Positions 45,457-53,896 of a DNA stretch of 64,000 nucleotides are shown piece by piece; position 1 is the first letter of the stretch; each line of letters starts with the position of its first letter. The stretch lies in assembly GCF_008329605.1 (NCBI RefSeq), contig NZ_NPKO01000005.1:248001-312000 (forward strand), read 5' to 3'. Source of the DNA: Mycolicibacterium sp. P9-64 (GTDB taxonomy: Bacteria; Actinomycetota; Actinomycetes; Mycobacteriales; Mycobacteriaceae). The notes beneath the pieces are model-generated. The model saw nothing but the letters and a program-made list of their open reading frames with translations, did not search any database and was not told the origin of the DNA. The position numbers and the translations under genes are program-made.

Positions 45457-46821
45457 TCAGGACGGGCCGGGGAGCTGCAGTAGCAGGCGCGCGCCGCCGA
45501 GCGGACTGACGTCCAATGTGGCCGTCCCGCCGTGCAATTCAGCTTGTTGCGCGACGAGCGCCAGCCCAAGGCCGGAACCGGAGTGCGAGGCGGTCGACCC
45601 CCTGCTGAACCGGTCGAACACCACCTTTCGTTCCTCGTCGGGTACGCCGACACCGTCGTCGTCGACCGCGATCTCGACACCCGCACGTGAACTGACCGCG
45701 GACAGCTGGACGCGCGTGGCGCCGCCGTGCTTGACGGCGTTGGCCATCGCATTGTCGACGGCCAGTCGCAGACCGGTTGGCAGCCCGATGATGATCACGG
45801 TGGGGGCGGGCACCAACGAGACGTCGAGGTCGGGGTAGACCCGCATCGCGTCGTGCGCGGCCCGGTCGAGCAGCTCGGTGATGTCGACGGGAACGTGGTC
45901 GTCGAATGTCGAGAGTTCGCCCTGGGCAAGACGTTCCAGTGTGCCGAGGGTGGCTTCGATGCGGGTCTGCGTCCTGATGACGTCGTTGAGGACTTCCTTG
46001 CGCTGCTCGTCGGGCATGTCGAGGGTGGCAAGCACCTCGAGGTTGGTCCGCATCGCCGTCAGTGGGGTGCGCAATTCGTGCGCCGAGACCGCCGAGAAGT
46101 CGCGGGCCGACGCCAGCGCGGCCTTGGTGCGGTCGCGCTCGTCCCAGATGCGTTGCACCAGACCGTTGACCGCATCGGCGATCTCGACGGCCTCGGTGGC
46201 ACCGTGCACGTCGATCTCGGGTGCCTCGTCGCCCGCGTCGATGGCACGCGTCTGCCGTGCCAGTCGCTTGAACGGGCGCACGGCGAGCGACGCCAGCAGC
46301 CAGGCGAAGATGGCAGCCGAGGCGATCGCGAAGGTACACAGGATGATCACCCGCCGGTGCAGGTTGTTGGTATCGGCGATCGTCGCGTCGTAGGTGTCGC
46401 CGACCGCGACCAGCGTGGGCTCCGAAGGTCCCCGGATCTCGACGGTGCGGACCCGGTAGCGCACCCCGTCGACCACCGTGTCGGCGTAACCGGCGGGGAG
46501 CTCGGGCAGGATCACCTCCGAGTTGGACGTGACCTGGTTGTCCTTGCGGACGGTGATGACGGCGTCCTTGTCGTTGGGCGACTTGGGGATCTGGTCGAGA
46601 CCGCGGGGGAGGAACGGGATCGCGAAGCCCGCCGCTTCATCGAGGCGACGGTCGAGGCGTTCCTTGCGGTCGTTGGTGATGCCAACCCACACGACGGCGC
46701 CGACGACCAGAACCGGGATGGCCGCTCCGATCGCGGTGGCCACAACGACGCGGGTTCGCAGGGACGGCGTGCGTCGGAACGGGCGGGACAGCGCGCCGAC
46801 GAACCGCCCCTGGACGCTCAT
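45457..46821 (-). CDS. prrB: Sensor histidine kinase PrrB
   Basis: A 454-residue membrane kinase. Transmembrane helices lie near residues 25-48 and 155-175, with an extracytoplasmic sensor between them. HAMP follows (RPFKRLARQTRAIDAGDE). The phospho-acceptor His is in FSAVSAHELRTPLTAMRTNL near residue 248. The ATP domain has the N box VDNAMANAVKHGG, G1 DDDGVGVPDEE and G2 HSGSGLGLALV. It is the partner of PrrA, which lies upstream. The ATG at 46821 begins exactly at the edge of the dispersed TCCCGTCGCTTCGC element. Confidence 0.94.
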   Translation of the reverse strand: MSVQGRFVGALSRPFRRTPSLRTRVVVATAIGAAIPVLVVGAVVWVGITNDRKERLDRRLDEAAGFAIPFLPRGLDQIPKSPNDKDAVITVRKDNQVTSNSEVILPELPAGYADTVVDGVRYRVRTVEIRGPSEPTLVAVGDTYDATIADTNNLHRRVIILCTFAIASAAIFAWLLASLAVRPFKRLARQTRAIDAGDEAPEIDVHGATEAVEIADAVNGLVQRIWDERDRTKAALASARDFSAVSAHELRTPLTAMRTNLEVLATLDMPDEQRKEVLNDVIRTQTRIEATLGTLERLAQGELSTFDDHVPVDITELLDRAAHDAMRVYPDLDVSLVPAPTVIIIGLPTGLRLAVDNAMANAVKHGGATRVQLSAVSSRAGVEIAVDDDGVGVPDEERKVVFDRFSRGSTASHSGSGLGLALVAQQAELHGGTATLDVSPLGGARLLLQLPGPS

Positions 46822-46846
46822 CGAGGCGAGCGAAGCGACGGGAAAT
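46821..46846. repeat. Dispersed junction element, copy between prrA and prrB
   Basis: TCGAGGCGAGCGAAGCGACG followed by GGAAAT fills most of the 43-bp gap between the prrA stop and the prrB ATG. On the coding strand it reads TTTCCCGTCGCTTCGCTCGC and runs into the ATG. Confidence 0.75.
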
Positions 46847-46864
46847 CGGTTTGGCGAGCGCTCA

Positions 46865-47566
46865 TCACTGCGTCCGGAGGACGAACCCCACCCCGCGCAC
46901 GGTGTGCAGCAGGCGAGGCGCGCCGTTGGCCTCGAGCTTGCGTCGCAGGTATCCGATGAACACGTCCACCACGTTGGTGTCGGCCGCAAAGTCGTAACCC
47001 CAGACCAGCTCGAGGAGCTGGGCGCGCGACAGCACCGCGGTCTTGTGCTCGGCCAGCACGGCGAGCAGATCGAACTCGCGCTTGGTCAGATCGACGTCGA
47101 CGCCGTTGACGCGGGCCCGCCTGCCGGGGATGTCGACCTCGAGCGGGCCGACGGCGATGGTCTCCGACGAGAACGTCGCCGTGGCACCGCGCCTGCGCAA
47201 CAGGGCCTTCACCCGCGCCACCAACTCGGCGAGCACGAACGGCTTGACGAGGTAGTCGTCGGCGCCGGCCTCGAGGCCCGCGACGCGGTCGTCGACCGAG
47301 CTGCGCGCCGACAGCACGCAGACCGGGACGTCGTTGTCCATCGCGCGCAGTGCGGTCACCACGCTGACGCCGTCAAGCACGGGCATGTTGATGTCGAGCA
47401 CGATCGCGTCGGGCCGCGTCTCGGTGGCGCTGCGCAGAGCCTCGGCGCCGTCGACCGCGGTCGACACGTCGAATCCGGACAGCCGGAGCCCACGCTCCAA
47501 CGATGCGAGCACGTCGGGATCGTCGTCGACCACGAGTACTCGGGGGGATGAACCTCCGCTGTCCAT
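46865..47566 (-). CDS. prrA: Response regulator PrrA
   Basis: A 233-residue OmpR/PhoB-type regulator. The receiver domain has the acid pair [10 protein letters not shown], phospho-Asp in [13 protein letters not shown] near residue 58, and Lys in [20 protein letters not shown]. The C-terminal winged helix has [20 protein letters not shown] and [16 protein letters not shown]. PrrA is essential in M. tuberculosis. The ATG at 47566 is divergent from the PLD gene. Confidence 0.95.
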   Translation of the reverse strand: MDSGGSSPRVLVVDDDPDVLASLERGLRLSGFDVSTAVDGAEALRSATETRPDAIVLDINMPVLDGVSVVTALRAMDNDVPVCVLSARSSVDDRVAGLEAGADDYLVKPFVLAELVARVKALLRRRGATATFSSETIAVGPLEVDIPGRRARVNGVDVDLTKREFDLLAVLAEHKTAVLSRAQLLELVWGYDFAADTNVVDVFIGYLRRKLEANGAPRLLHTVRGVGFVLRTQ

Positions 47567-47691
47567 ACGGTCATCTTGCCCGATGACACTCGCCGCACGT
47601 GTTAGGCGCGGGGCTGCGCTGCGTTGCCGTCTGCCAGAGTTCACGCCGCGTCCTGCCCAAACGGCCGTCACCAGTGCTAACTTCGTCAGTC

Positions 47692-48681
47692 GTGCAGCCC
47701 AACGGTCCTCGCCTGATCGTCCAGCCCGACGATGGCCTCGGCCCGGTCCGGGAGTTCATCGAATCGGCGCAGCAGTCTCTGTTCGTCAAGCAGTTCACCT
47801 TCACTTCCGAGGACCTGATCGACGCCGTCATCGGGCGGCGGCAGGCGGGCGTCGACGTGCGGGTCATGCTGAACGCCGCACGGTCAGGTGGTGACCGCGC
47901 CAACGACGAGACCTTCGAGCGATTCAGCAACGCAGGCATCTCCGTGCAGTGGGCTAATCCGAAGTTCTACGTCACGCACGAGAAGTCGCTGGTGGTCGAC
48001 GAGAAGGCGGCGCTGGTCGCGACGTTCAACATGTGCGAAAAGTACTTCACCGCCACCAGGGACTACGGCGTGATCATCGACGACCCCGTGCAGGTCGCCC
48101 AGATCGTCGAGGTCTTCAACGCCGACTGGAACCACAGCGATTGGGCCCCTTCGGTGTACGAAGGCCTGCTGTGGAGCAACTCGAACTCGCGTTACCACAT
48201 GGCTCGCTTCATCGATACCGCCACTCACCGCATCGACGTGCAGCACCCGAAGTTCGTCGACGCGGTGATCCTCGATCACCTGGCGGCAGCCGTCGAGCGC
48301 GGCGTGAAGGTACACGTGCTGTGCGGTGGTCGGCATGGCATCAGCGAGGGGGACGTGCTCGATACCTTCGCCTCGTTGCGCACGCTGCGCCGTTTCGGTG
48401 CCAAGGTGCACAAGCAGAAGAATCTGCGGGTGCACGCCAAGCTGCTGATCGTCGACGACGAGCGGGCGTTGGTCGGCTCGATGAACATCGATCGCAGTGC
48501 CTTCGATCTCCGCCGTGAACTCGGGATAACGATCACCGAACCGGCCGTCGTCGGGCGACTGAAGGCGACCTTCGAGTCCGACTGGGAACTGTCGCACCAC
48601 TATGAGGCGCCGGATCCGCTCGACCCCAGCACCCACCACGAGGACGACTTCCCTCACGACCCCGAACTCGTCCATGAGTGA
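47692..48681 (+). CDS. Phospholipase-D-like protein with two HKD motifs
   Basis: A 329-residue cytoplasmic-looking PLD-superfamily protein. The two HxKxxxxD motifs are [19 protein letters not shown] near residue 97 and [20 protein letters not shown] near residue 248, so both halves of the active site are present. The C-terminus is acidic with many His residues ([17 protein letters not shown]). There is no signal peptide. It could be a phosphodiesterase, nuclease or cardiolipin-synthase-like enzyme; the sequence does not decide. Its stop overlaps the start of the CHR gene by 8 bp. Confidence 0.88.
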   Translation: MQPNGPRLIVQPDDGLGPVREFIESAQQSLFVKQFTFTSEDLIDAVIGRRQAGVDVRVMLNAARSGGDRANDETFERFSNAGISVQWANPKFYVTHEKSLVVDEKAALVATFNMCEKYFTATRDYGVIIDDPVQVAQIVEVFNADWNHSDWAPSVYEGLLWSNSNSRYHMARFIDTATHRIDVQHPKFVDAVILDHLAAAVERGVKVHVLCGGRHGISEGDVLDTFASLRTLRRFGAKVHKQKNLRVHAKLLIVDDERALVGSMNIDRSAFDLRRELGITITEPAVVGRLKATFESDWELSHHYEAPDPLDPSTHHEDDFPHDPELVHE

Positions 48682-49255
48682 AGCGCGTTCAGCGGAGAAG
48701 GTCTCCCTGCTCGAACTCGCGTGGACGTTCAACCACATCGCCCTCGCGTCGTTCGGAGGCGGCCTGTCCGCGTGGTCGCGGGAGATCATCGTCGTCGAGA
48801 AGAAGTGGATGGGCGAGGAGGAATTCCTCTCTGCCATGACGATGTGCCGGATCCTGCCCGGCGCCAACCAGGTGAACATGGCCGTGTTCACCGGCACGAA
48901 GATGCGGGCCGTTCCCGGCGCCGTCGCGGCCGTCGTCGGCCTGTGCCTGATGCCGATGGTGTTCGTCTTGGTGATGGCGTTCCTGTACTTCCGCTTCAAG
49001 GAGATCCCGGCCGTCAAGGGCATCCTGCACGGCGCCTCCGCGGCCGCCGTCGCCCTGACGTTGACGATGGTGATCAAGACCGGAAAACAGTGCCTGACCG
49101 GATTGGTTCCGATCGGGCTGTTCGCGCTGGCGTTCGTGCTCAACGGCCTGTTCCGGCTGCCCCTTCTCGTCACCTTGGCCATCGTCGCGCCGCTGAGCCT
49201 GTTCTGGGCTTGGCCGCGGGGTCGTGACAAGACCGGCGCCGCGACCGCCTCGTGA
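48674..49255 (+). CDS. CHR-family (chromate-type) transporter, N-terminal half subunit
   Basis: A 193-residue short-chain CHR protein: LAWTFNHIALASFGGGLSAW, EEFLSAMTMCRILPGANQVN and MAVFTGTKMRAVPGAVAAVV are the family motifs FGGG, PGP/PG-N and G-x5-PGA. About six transmembrane segments. It pairs with the next gene; together they equal one long ChrA. The start lies inside the PLD gene end and the stop overlaps the next GTG. Confidence 0.85.
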   Translation: MSEARSAEKVSLLELAWTFNHIALASFGGGLSAWSREIIVVEKKWMGEEEFLSAMTMCRILPGANQVNMAVFTGTKMRAVPGAVAAVVGLCLMPMVFVLVMAFLYFRFKEIPAVKGILHGASAAAVALTLTMVIKTGKQCLTGLVPIGLFALAFVLNGLFRLPLLVTLAIVAPLSLFWAWPRGRDKTGAATAS

Positions 49256-49797
49256 GCACCTATCTGCAGCTGATCGCCATGTTCGGCGTGCTGTCGCTGC
49301 TGTCCATCGGTGGCGGCAACGCCGTGCTGCCCGACATGCACCTGCAGGCCGTGAAGCACCATCACTGGCTGAGCGACGGTCAGTTCGCGGACGTGTTCTC
49401 GATATCGCAGACGGCGCCGGGTCCGAGCATCCTGATCGTCACGATGATCGGGTATGCGGCCGGGCTGGAGGCCGGCGGAATCCCCGGGGCCATCCTCGGC
49501 GGTGTGATCGCCACCGTTGCGATGGTGCTCCCCGCCGCGTCATTGGTGTATGCCATCACGCTGTTCTGGCAGAAGGCCGAGCAGTCGAACTGGCGGATCG
49601 CCGTCGAGAAGGGCTTTGCGCCGTTGACGGTCGGGCTGATCCTGGCCTCGTCGCTGGTGATGAGCCGCGCCGCCGACCACGACTGGAAGGCGTACACGCT
49701 GACCGCGGTGTGCACGCTGATCTTCGTGCGTACCAAGATCAACCCGCTCTACATCGTCGCCATCGCCGGTGTGATCGGCTACTTCGGCATCGTCTAA
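49252..49797 (+). CDS. CHR-family (chromate-type) transporter, C-terminal half subunit
   Basis: A 181-residue CHR protein with SLLSIGGGNAVLPDMHLQAV, FADVFSISQTAPGPSILIVT and GLEAGGIPGAILGGVIATVA. The GTG overlaps the preceding stop by 4 bp, as in two-gene CHR systems. Transport of chromate or sulfate is the family assignment and may not be the true role here, since the pair is coupled to a PLD gene. Confidence 0.87.
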   Translation: MSTYLQLIAMFGVLSLLSIGGGNAVLPDMHLQAVKHHHWLSDGQFADVFSISQTAPGPSILIVTMIGYAAGLEAGGIPGAILGGVIATVAMVLPAASLVYAITLFWQKAEQSNWRIAVEKGFAPLTVGLILASSLVMSRAADHDWKAYTLTAVCTLIFVRTKINPLYIVAIAGVIGYFGIV

Positions 49798-49800
49798 CCC

Positions 49801-49853
49801 GCGATTTGGGCGCGCTTTCGTGCGCTGAGCGACGGTATCCGCGCCGAAATCGC
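49801..49853. repeat. Large palindromic repeat, likely terminator
   Basis: GCGATTTGGGCGCG (49801-49814) and CGCGCCGAAATCGC (49840-49853) pair at 13 of 14 positions with a 25-nt loop. It lies directly after the CHR stop. From memory this GCGATTT-GGCGCG palindrome recurs between mycobacterial genes. Confidence 0.65.
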
Positions 49854-49913
49854 AGGGGAGACACGTGAGGAAGGCTTTGACCTCATCAATTGTTGAGGTT
49901 CTACGGTGATGAC

Positions 49914-51821
49914 ATGAGCATGGAAATGGTGGCCAGCCGGGCCTTGTATCGGCAACGGCACGCCAACGGCGGAGATCTGCGCGCGTTGGCGAACCGTGCG
50001 CTGTTGAGGCGCATCTGGCAGTTCTCGGCGCGCCACCACCGCAGACTCGGCGGATTCGTCGCGATCAGCGTGGTGGGCGCGCTGCTCGCGGTGTCCACAC
50101 CGGTGCTTGCGGGCCGGGTGGTTGACGCCATCGTGCACGGCGCGGACGCGAGGAGCAATTCAGGTTTCAGTCAGCCCACGACCGTCGTGGTCATCGCATC
50201 GATCATCGCCGTCGTGGCGCTGGCCGAAGCCGCGGTGGGACTGCTGACGCGGTGGCTGTCGTCCAACATCGGCGAGGGCCTGATCCTCGACCTGCGGACC
50301 GCCGTGTTCGACCACGTGCAGCGGATGCCGGTGGCGTTCTTCACCAGGACCCGGACGGGCGCACTGGTCAGCCGTCTGGGCAACGACGTGGTCGGTGCCC
50401 AGCGTGCCTTCTCGGACACGCTGTCGGGTGTCGTCGGCAACCTCGTCACGCTGGCGTTGACGCTGACCGTGATGCTCAGCATCTCGTGGCAGATCACGGT
50501 GCTGTCGCTGCTGCTGACCCCGCTGTTCCTGCTGCCCGCCCGCCGCATCGGTCGCACCATGGCCAAGCTGAGCCGCGAGAGCGCGATCTACAACGCGACG
50601 ATGAATACCCAGATGACAGAACGCTTCTCGGCGCCGGGTGCGACGTTGGTCAAGCTGTTCGGCGACCCGGCGCGCGAGTCCGAGGAGTTCGCGGTGCGCG
50701 CCGACCGCGTCCGCGAGATCGGCGTGCGCACGTCGATGCTGCAGTCCACGTTCATGAACTCGCTGACCTTGATGTCGGCGCTTGCGCTGGCGTTGGTGTA
50801 CGGCCTCGGGGGTGTGCTGGCCATCGGCGGGCACCTGCAGGCAGGCGCCATCGTGTCGTTGGCGCTGCTGTTGACCCGGCTCTACGCGCCGCTGACCGCG
50901 CTGGCCAACGCGCACGTCGAAATCGCCAGTGCGCTAGTCAGTTTCGAGCGGGTGTTCGAGGTGCTTGACCTGACTCCGCTGATCCGCCAGCGCCCAGGCG
51001 CGGTGTCGGTGCCCCGTGGCCCCGTCAGTGTCGAGTTCGACGACGTCCGCTTCGGTTACCCGTCCGCGGACAAGGTGTCGCTGGCCTCGCTCGAAGAGGT
51101 GGCAGTGCTCGACAACCGCGGCGGTGACGAAGTGCTGCATGGTATTTCGTTCACCGCTGAACCCGGACAGATGGTCGCCCTCGTCGGCTCCTCTGGTGCG
51201 GGCAAGTCGACGATCGCGTCGCTGGTGGCCCGGCTCTACGACGTGGACTCCGGCACTGTGCGGTTGGCCGGTGCCGACGTGCGCGACGTGACGTTCGCGT
51301 CGCTGAAGGAGACCGTCGGCGTCGTCACGCAGGACGGGCACCTGTTCCACGAGTCGATCCGATCGAACCTGACCCTCGCGGCTCCCGGTGCCGGTGACGA
51401 TCAGCTGTGGGACGCGCTGCGGCGCGCCCGGCTGGCCGACGTCGTCGCCGACATGCCCGACGGGTTGGACACCGTCGTCGGCGAGCGCGGGTACCGGCTG
51501 TCCGGCGGGCAGCGGCAGCGGCTGACCATCGCGCGGTTGCTGTTGGGGTCGTCCCGGGTGGTGGTGTTGGACGAGGCGACGGCGTCGCTGGATTCCGAGT
51601 CCGAGGCCGCCGTGCAACAGGCGTTGGCCGAGGCGTTGGCAGGCCGCACGTCGATCGTCATCGCCCACCGGCTGTCGACCATTCGCGCGGCCGACCAGAT
51701 CCTGGTGGTCGAGGACGGCCGCATCGTGGAGCGCGGCACGCACCCGCAACTGCTGGCCCGCCACGGGCGGTACTCGGAGCTGTACGAGACGCAGTTCCGC
51801 GACGACCCGGCTGCGGCGTGA
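49914..51821 (+). CDS. ABC exporter half-transporter (canonical nucleotide-binding domain)
   Basis: A 635-residue protein with six transmembrane helices in residues 45-340 and an ATP-binding domain from about 365. Walker A is LVGSSGAGKST, Q-loop VVTQDGHLFHES, signature YRLSGGQRQRL, Walker B VVVLDEATASLD, and switch His VIAHRLST, all canonical. About 20 extra residues (SADKVSLASLEEVAVLDN) lie in the first strand region of the domain. It could act as a homodimer. ATG 49914 is used; an ATG 24 bp upstream is possible. It begins a run of three exporter genes. Confidence 0.9.
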   Translation: MSMEMVASRALYRQRHANGGDLRALANRALLRRIWQFSARHHRRLGGFVAISVVGALLAVSTPVLAGRVVDAIVHGADARSNSGFSQPTTVVVIASIIAVVALAEAAVGLLTRWLSSNIGEGLILDLRTAVFDHVQRMPVAFFTRTRTGALVSRLGNDVVGAQRAFSDTLSGVVGNLVTLALTLTVMLSISWQITVLSLLLTPLFLLPARRIGRTMAKLSRESAIYNATMNTQMTERFSAPGATLVKLFGDPARESEEFAVRADRVREIGVRTSMLQSTFMNSLTLMSALALALVYGLGGVLAIGGHLQAGAIVSLALLLTRLYAPLTALANAHVEIASALVSFERVFEVLDLTPLIRQRPGAVSVPRGPVSVEFDDVRFGYPSADKVSLASLEEVAVLDNRGGDEVLHGISFTAEPGQMVALVGSSGAGKSTIASLVARLYDVDSGTVRLAGADVRDVTFASLKETVGVVTQDGHLFHESIRSNLTLAAPGAGDDQLWDALRRARLADVVADMPDGLDTVVGERGYRLSGGQRQRLTIARLLLGSSRVVVLDEATASLDSESEAAVQQALAEALAGRTSIVIAHRLSTIRAADQILVVEDGRIVERGTHPQLLARHGRYSELYETQFRDDPAAA

Positions 51822-51924
51822 CTCCGGTTAATTAGTTGTGCTTCGTGGGAACCTTGAACAAGGGGGATCGACGGCGTCCTGCCCGTTATGGGGATGTCGT
51901 AGGGATGGGATAGACAAGAGACCG

Positions 51925-53871
51925 ATGGGTGGCGACATGCGTGAGCGGGAATCGGGGCTTCGCTCCGAGCCGGCCATTGCGCCGCCACCACGTCGGATCA
52001 GGTCGTCGTCCGACATCCTCCGGCTGCTGCCGTATCTGAAGCCCTACAAGGTGCGGTGGGCCGCGATGCTCGTCGCGGCGCTGCTGAGCCTGGCCGCCAG
52101 CGTCACGATCCCGCTGATGACGAAGGCCGTGATCGACGGGCCGGTCCGTCACCAGAATCAACAGCAGCTGTGGGTGCTCGGCACCGCCGCGACGGCCTTG
52201 CTGGTCTCGGAGGCCGTGCTTTGGTTCGTCCGCCGCTGGCTGGTGGCGCGCGCCACCATGGGCGTCGAGGCCGACATCCGCAAGGACCTCTATGCCCGGC
52301 TGCAGATCCTGCCGATGTCGTTCCACGGCAAGTGGCAGTCCGGGCAGCTGCTGTCGCGCGTGATGAACGACCTGAGCACCATCCGGCAATTTCTGTCGTT
52401 CGGGCTGCTGTTCCTGATGCTCAACGTCATCCAGATCATCGTGGTGACCGGCATCCTGCTGGCCATGTACTGGCCGCTCGGCGTCGTCGTGGTCGTGTCG
52501 ATCGTGCCGATCACCGTGACGGTGCTGCACTTCGAACGCCAGTACACCAAGCTCTCTCGCCTCGCCCAGGACCAGTCCGGCAACGTCGCGACCCACGTCG
52601 AGGAGCAGGCGCTTGGGCTGCGGGTGGTCAAGGCGTTCGGCCGCGAGGAGTACGCCTACAAGAGGTTCGACGAGCGCGCCACCGACCTGTTCGACACCGA
52701 GGTGCGCAAGGTTGGGGTGTCGGCGAAGTTCTGGACGCTGCTCGAGGCCATCCCGACCGCCAGCCTCATCGTCGTGCTCGGTTTGGGCGCCTACGCTGCG
52801 GGCACCGGCCTCGTCACCATGGGCACGTTGGTCGCGTTCATCACCATGATGCTGTCGCTGGTCTGGCCCATCGCCTCACTGGGCTTCCTGCTGTCGATGA
52901 CGCAGGAGTCGATGACGGCGGCCAACCGCGTCGCCGAGATCTTCGACGCGCCACTGGACATCACCGACGGCCCCGGCGACGAAACCCCGCGCGGTGGCCG
53001 GCTGGAGCTGGTCGACGTCGGCTTCCGGTTCCCCGACTCGGGGACATGGGCACTCCGGCATGTCGACCTCACCGTCGAACCCGGCGAGACGATCGCCCTG
53101 GTCGGGTCGACGGGTTCTGGCAAGTCGGTTCTGGTGTCGCTGCTTTCGCGGCTGTACGACGTCACCGAGGGTGCGATCCTCATCGACGGGACCGACATCC
53201 GCGAGCTGTCGCTGCCCGCGCTGCGCCAAGCCGTGGCCACGGCATTCGAGGATCCGACGCTGTTCTCGATGTCGGTGGACGAGAACCTCAAGCTGGGCAG
53301 GCCAGACGCGACCGCTGAACAGGTGGCGCAAGCCATCGAGGTCGCCGCGGCCGACTTCGTCTACGACCTGCCGTTCGGCCTGGACACCCGGATCGGCGAG
53401 CAGGGGATGAGCCTGTCCGGCGGTCAGCGGCAACGCCTTTCGCTGGCAAGGGCACTGCTGGCCGCTCCGTCGATCCTGGTGCTCGACGACACGCTGTCGG
53501 CGCTCGACGTGCACACCGAGGCCGTGGTGACCGAAGCGCTTCGCCGCATTCTGCGATCGGTGACCGGCGTCGTCGTCGCGAACCGCGCATCGACGGTGCT
53601 TCTTGCCGACCGCGTCGCACTGATCGAGGGTGGCACCATCACGCGCGTCGGCACGCACACCGAATTGCTCTCCGACGCAACGGAATACCGCTACCTGCTG
53701 GCGGCCGACAGCGACCTCCTCGACCCAGACGACTCAGCCGAGCGCAGCTGCGACTGGGAGCAGGACGAGGACCGCGATCGGCTCGATCGTCTGTTCCAGG
53801 AACACGAGGCTGCCGAGAACATCGACGGGGAGCGCGATTTCGTCACACCGGACGTGGAGAACGCGCGATGA
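51925..53871 (+). CDS. ABC exporter half-transporter with degenerate catalytic site
   Basis: A 648-residue exporter with a type I membrane domain and an ATP-binding domain from about residue 355. Walker A (LVGSTGSGKSVL) and signature (MSLSGGQRQRLS) are intact. The Walker B catalytic Glu is Asp (LVLDDTLSALD), the switch His is Asn (VVVANRAST), and the Q-loop reads FEDPTLFS instead of Q. This is the pattern of the non-catalytic half of heterodimeric exporters. The C-terminal 45 residues are acidic. It probably pairs with the product of the next gene, which starts 25 bp downstream. Confidence 0.9.
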   Translation: MGGDMRERESGLRSEPAIAPPPRRIRSSSDILRLLPYLKPYKVRWAAMLVAALLSLAASVTIPLMTKAVIDGPVRHQNQQQLWVLGTAATALLVSEAVLWFVRRWLVARATMGVEADIRKDLYARLQILPMSFHGKWQSGQLLSRVMNDLSTIRQFLSFGLLFLMLNVIQIIVVTGILLAMYWPLGVVVVVSIVPITVTVLHFERQYTKLSRLAQDQSGNVATHVEEQALGLRVVKAFGREEYAYKRFDERATDLFDTEVRKVGVSAKFWTLLEAIPTASLIVVLGLGAYAAGTGLVTMGTLVAFITMMLSLVWPIASLGFLLSMTQESMTAANRVAEIFDAPLDITDGPGDETPRGGRLELVDVGFRFPDSGTWALRHVDLTVEPGETIALVGSTGSGKSVLVSLLSRLYDVTEGAILIDGTDIRELSLPALRQAVATAFEDPTLFSMSVDENLKLGRPDATAEQVAQAIEVAAADFVYDLPFGLDTRIGEQGMSLSGGQRQRLSLARALLAAPSILVLDDTLSALDVHTEAVVTEALRRILRSVTGVVVANRASTVLLADRVALIEGGTITRVGTHTELLSDATEYRYLLAADSDLLDPDDSAERSCDWEQDEDRDRLDRLFQEHEAAENIDGERDFVTPDVENAR

Positions 53872-53896
53872 GCGCTTGCGCGAAGAGCCAACGGCC

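Noticed and set aside
48674..49797. One frameshifted chrA gene
   Set aside because: Both halves have their own starts, stops and complete half motifs with a 4-bp GTGA overlap, as in natural two-gene CHR systems.
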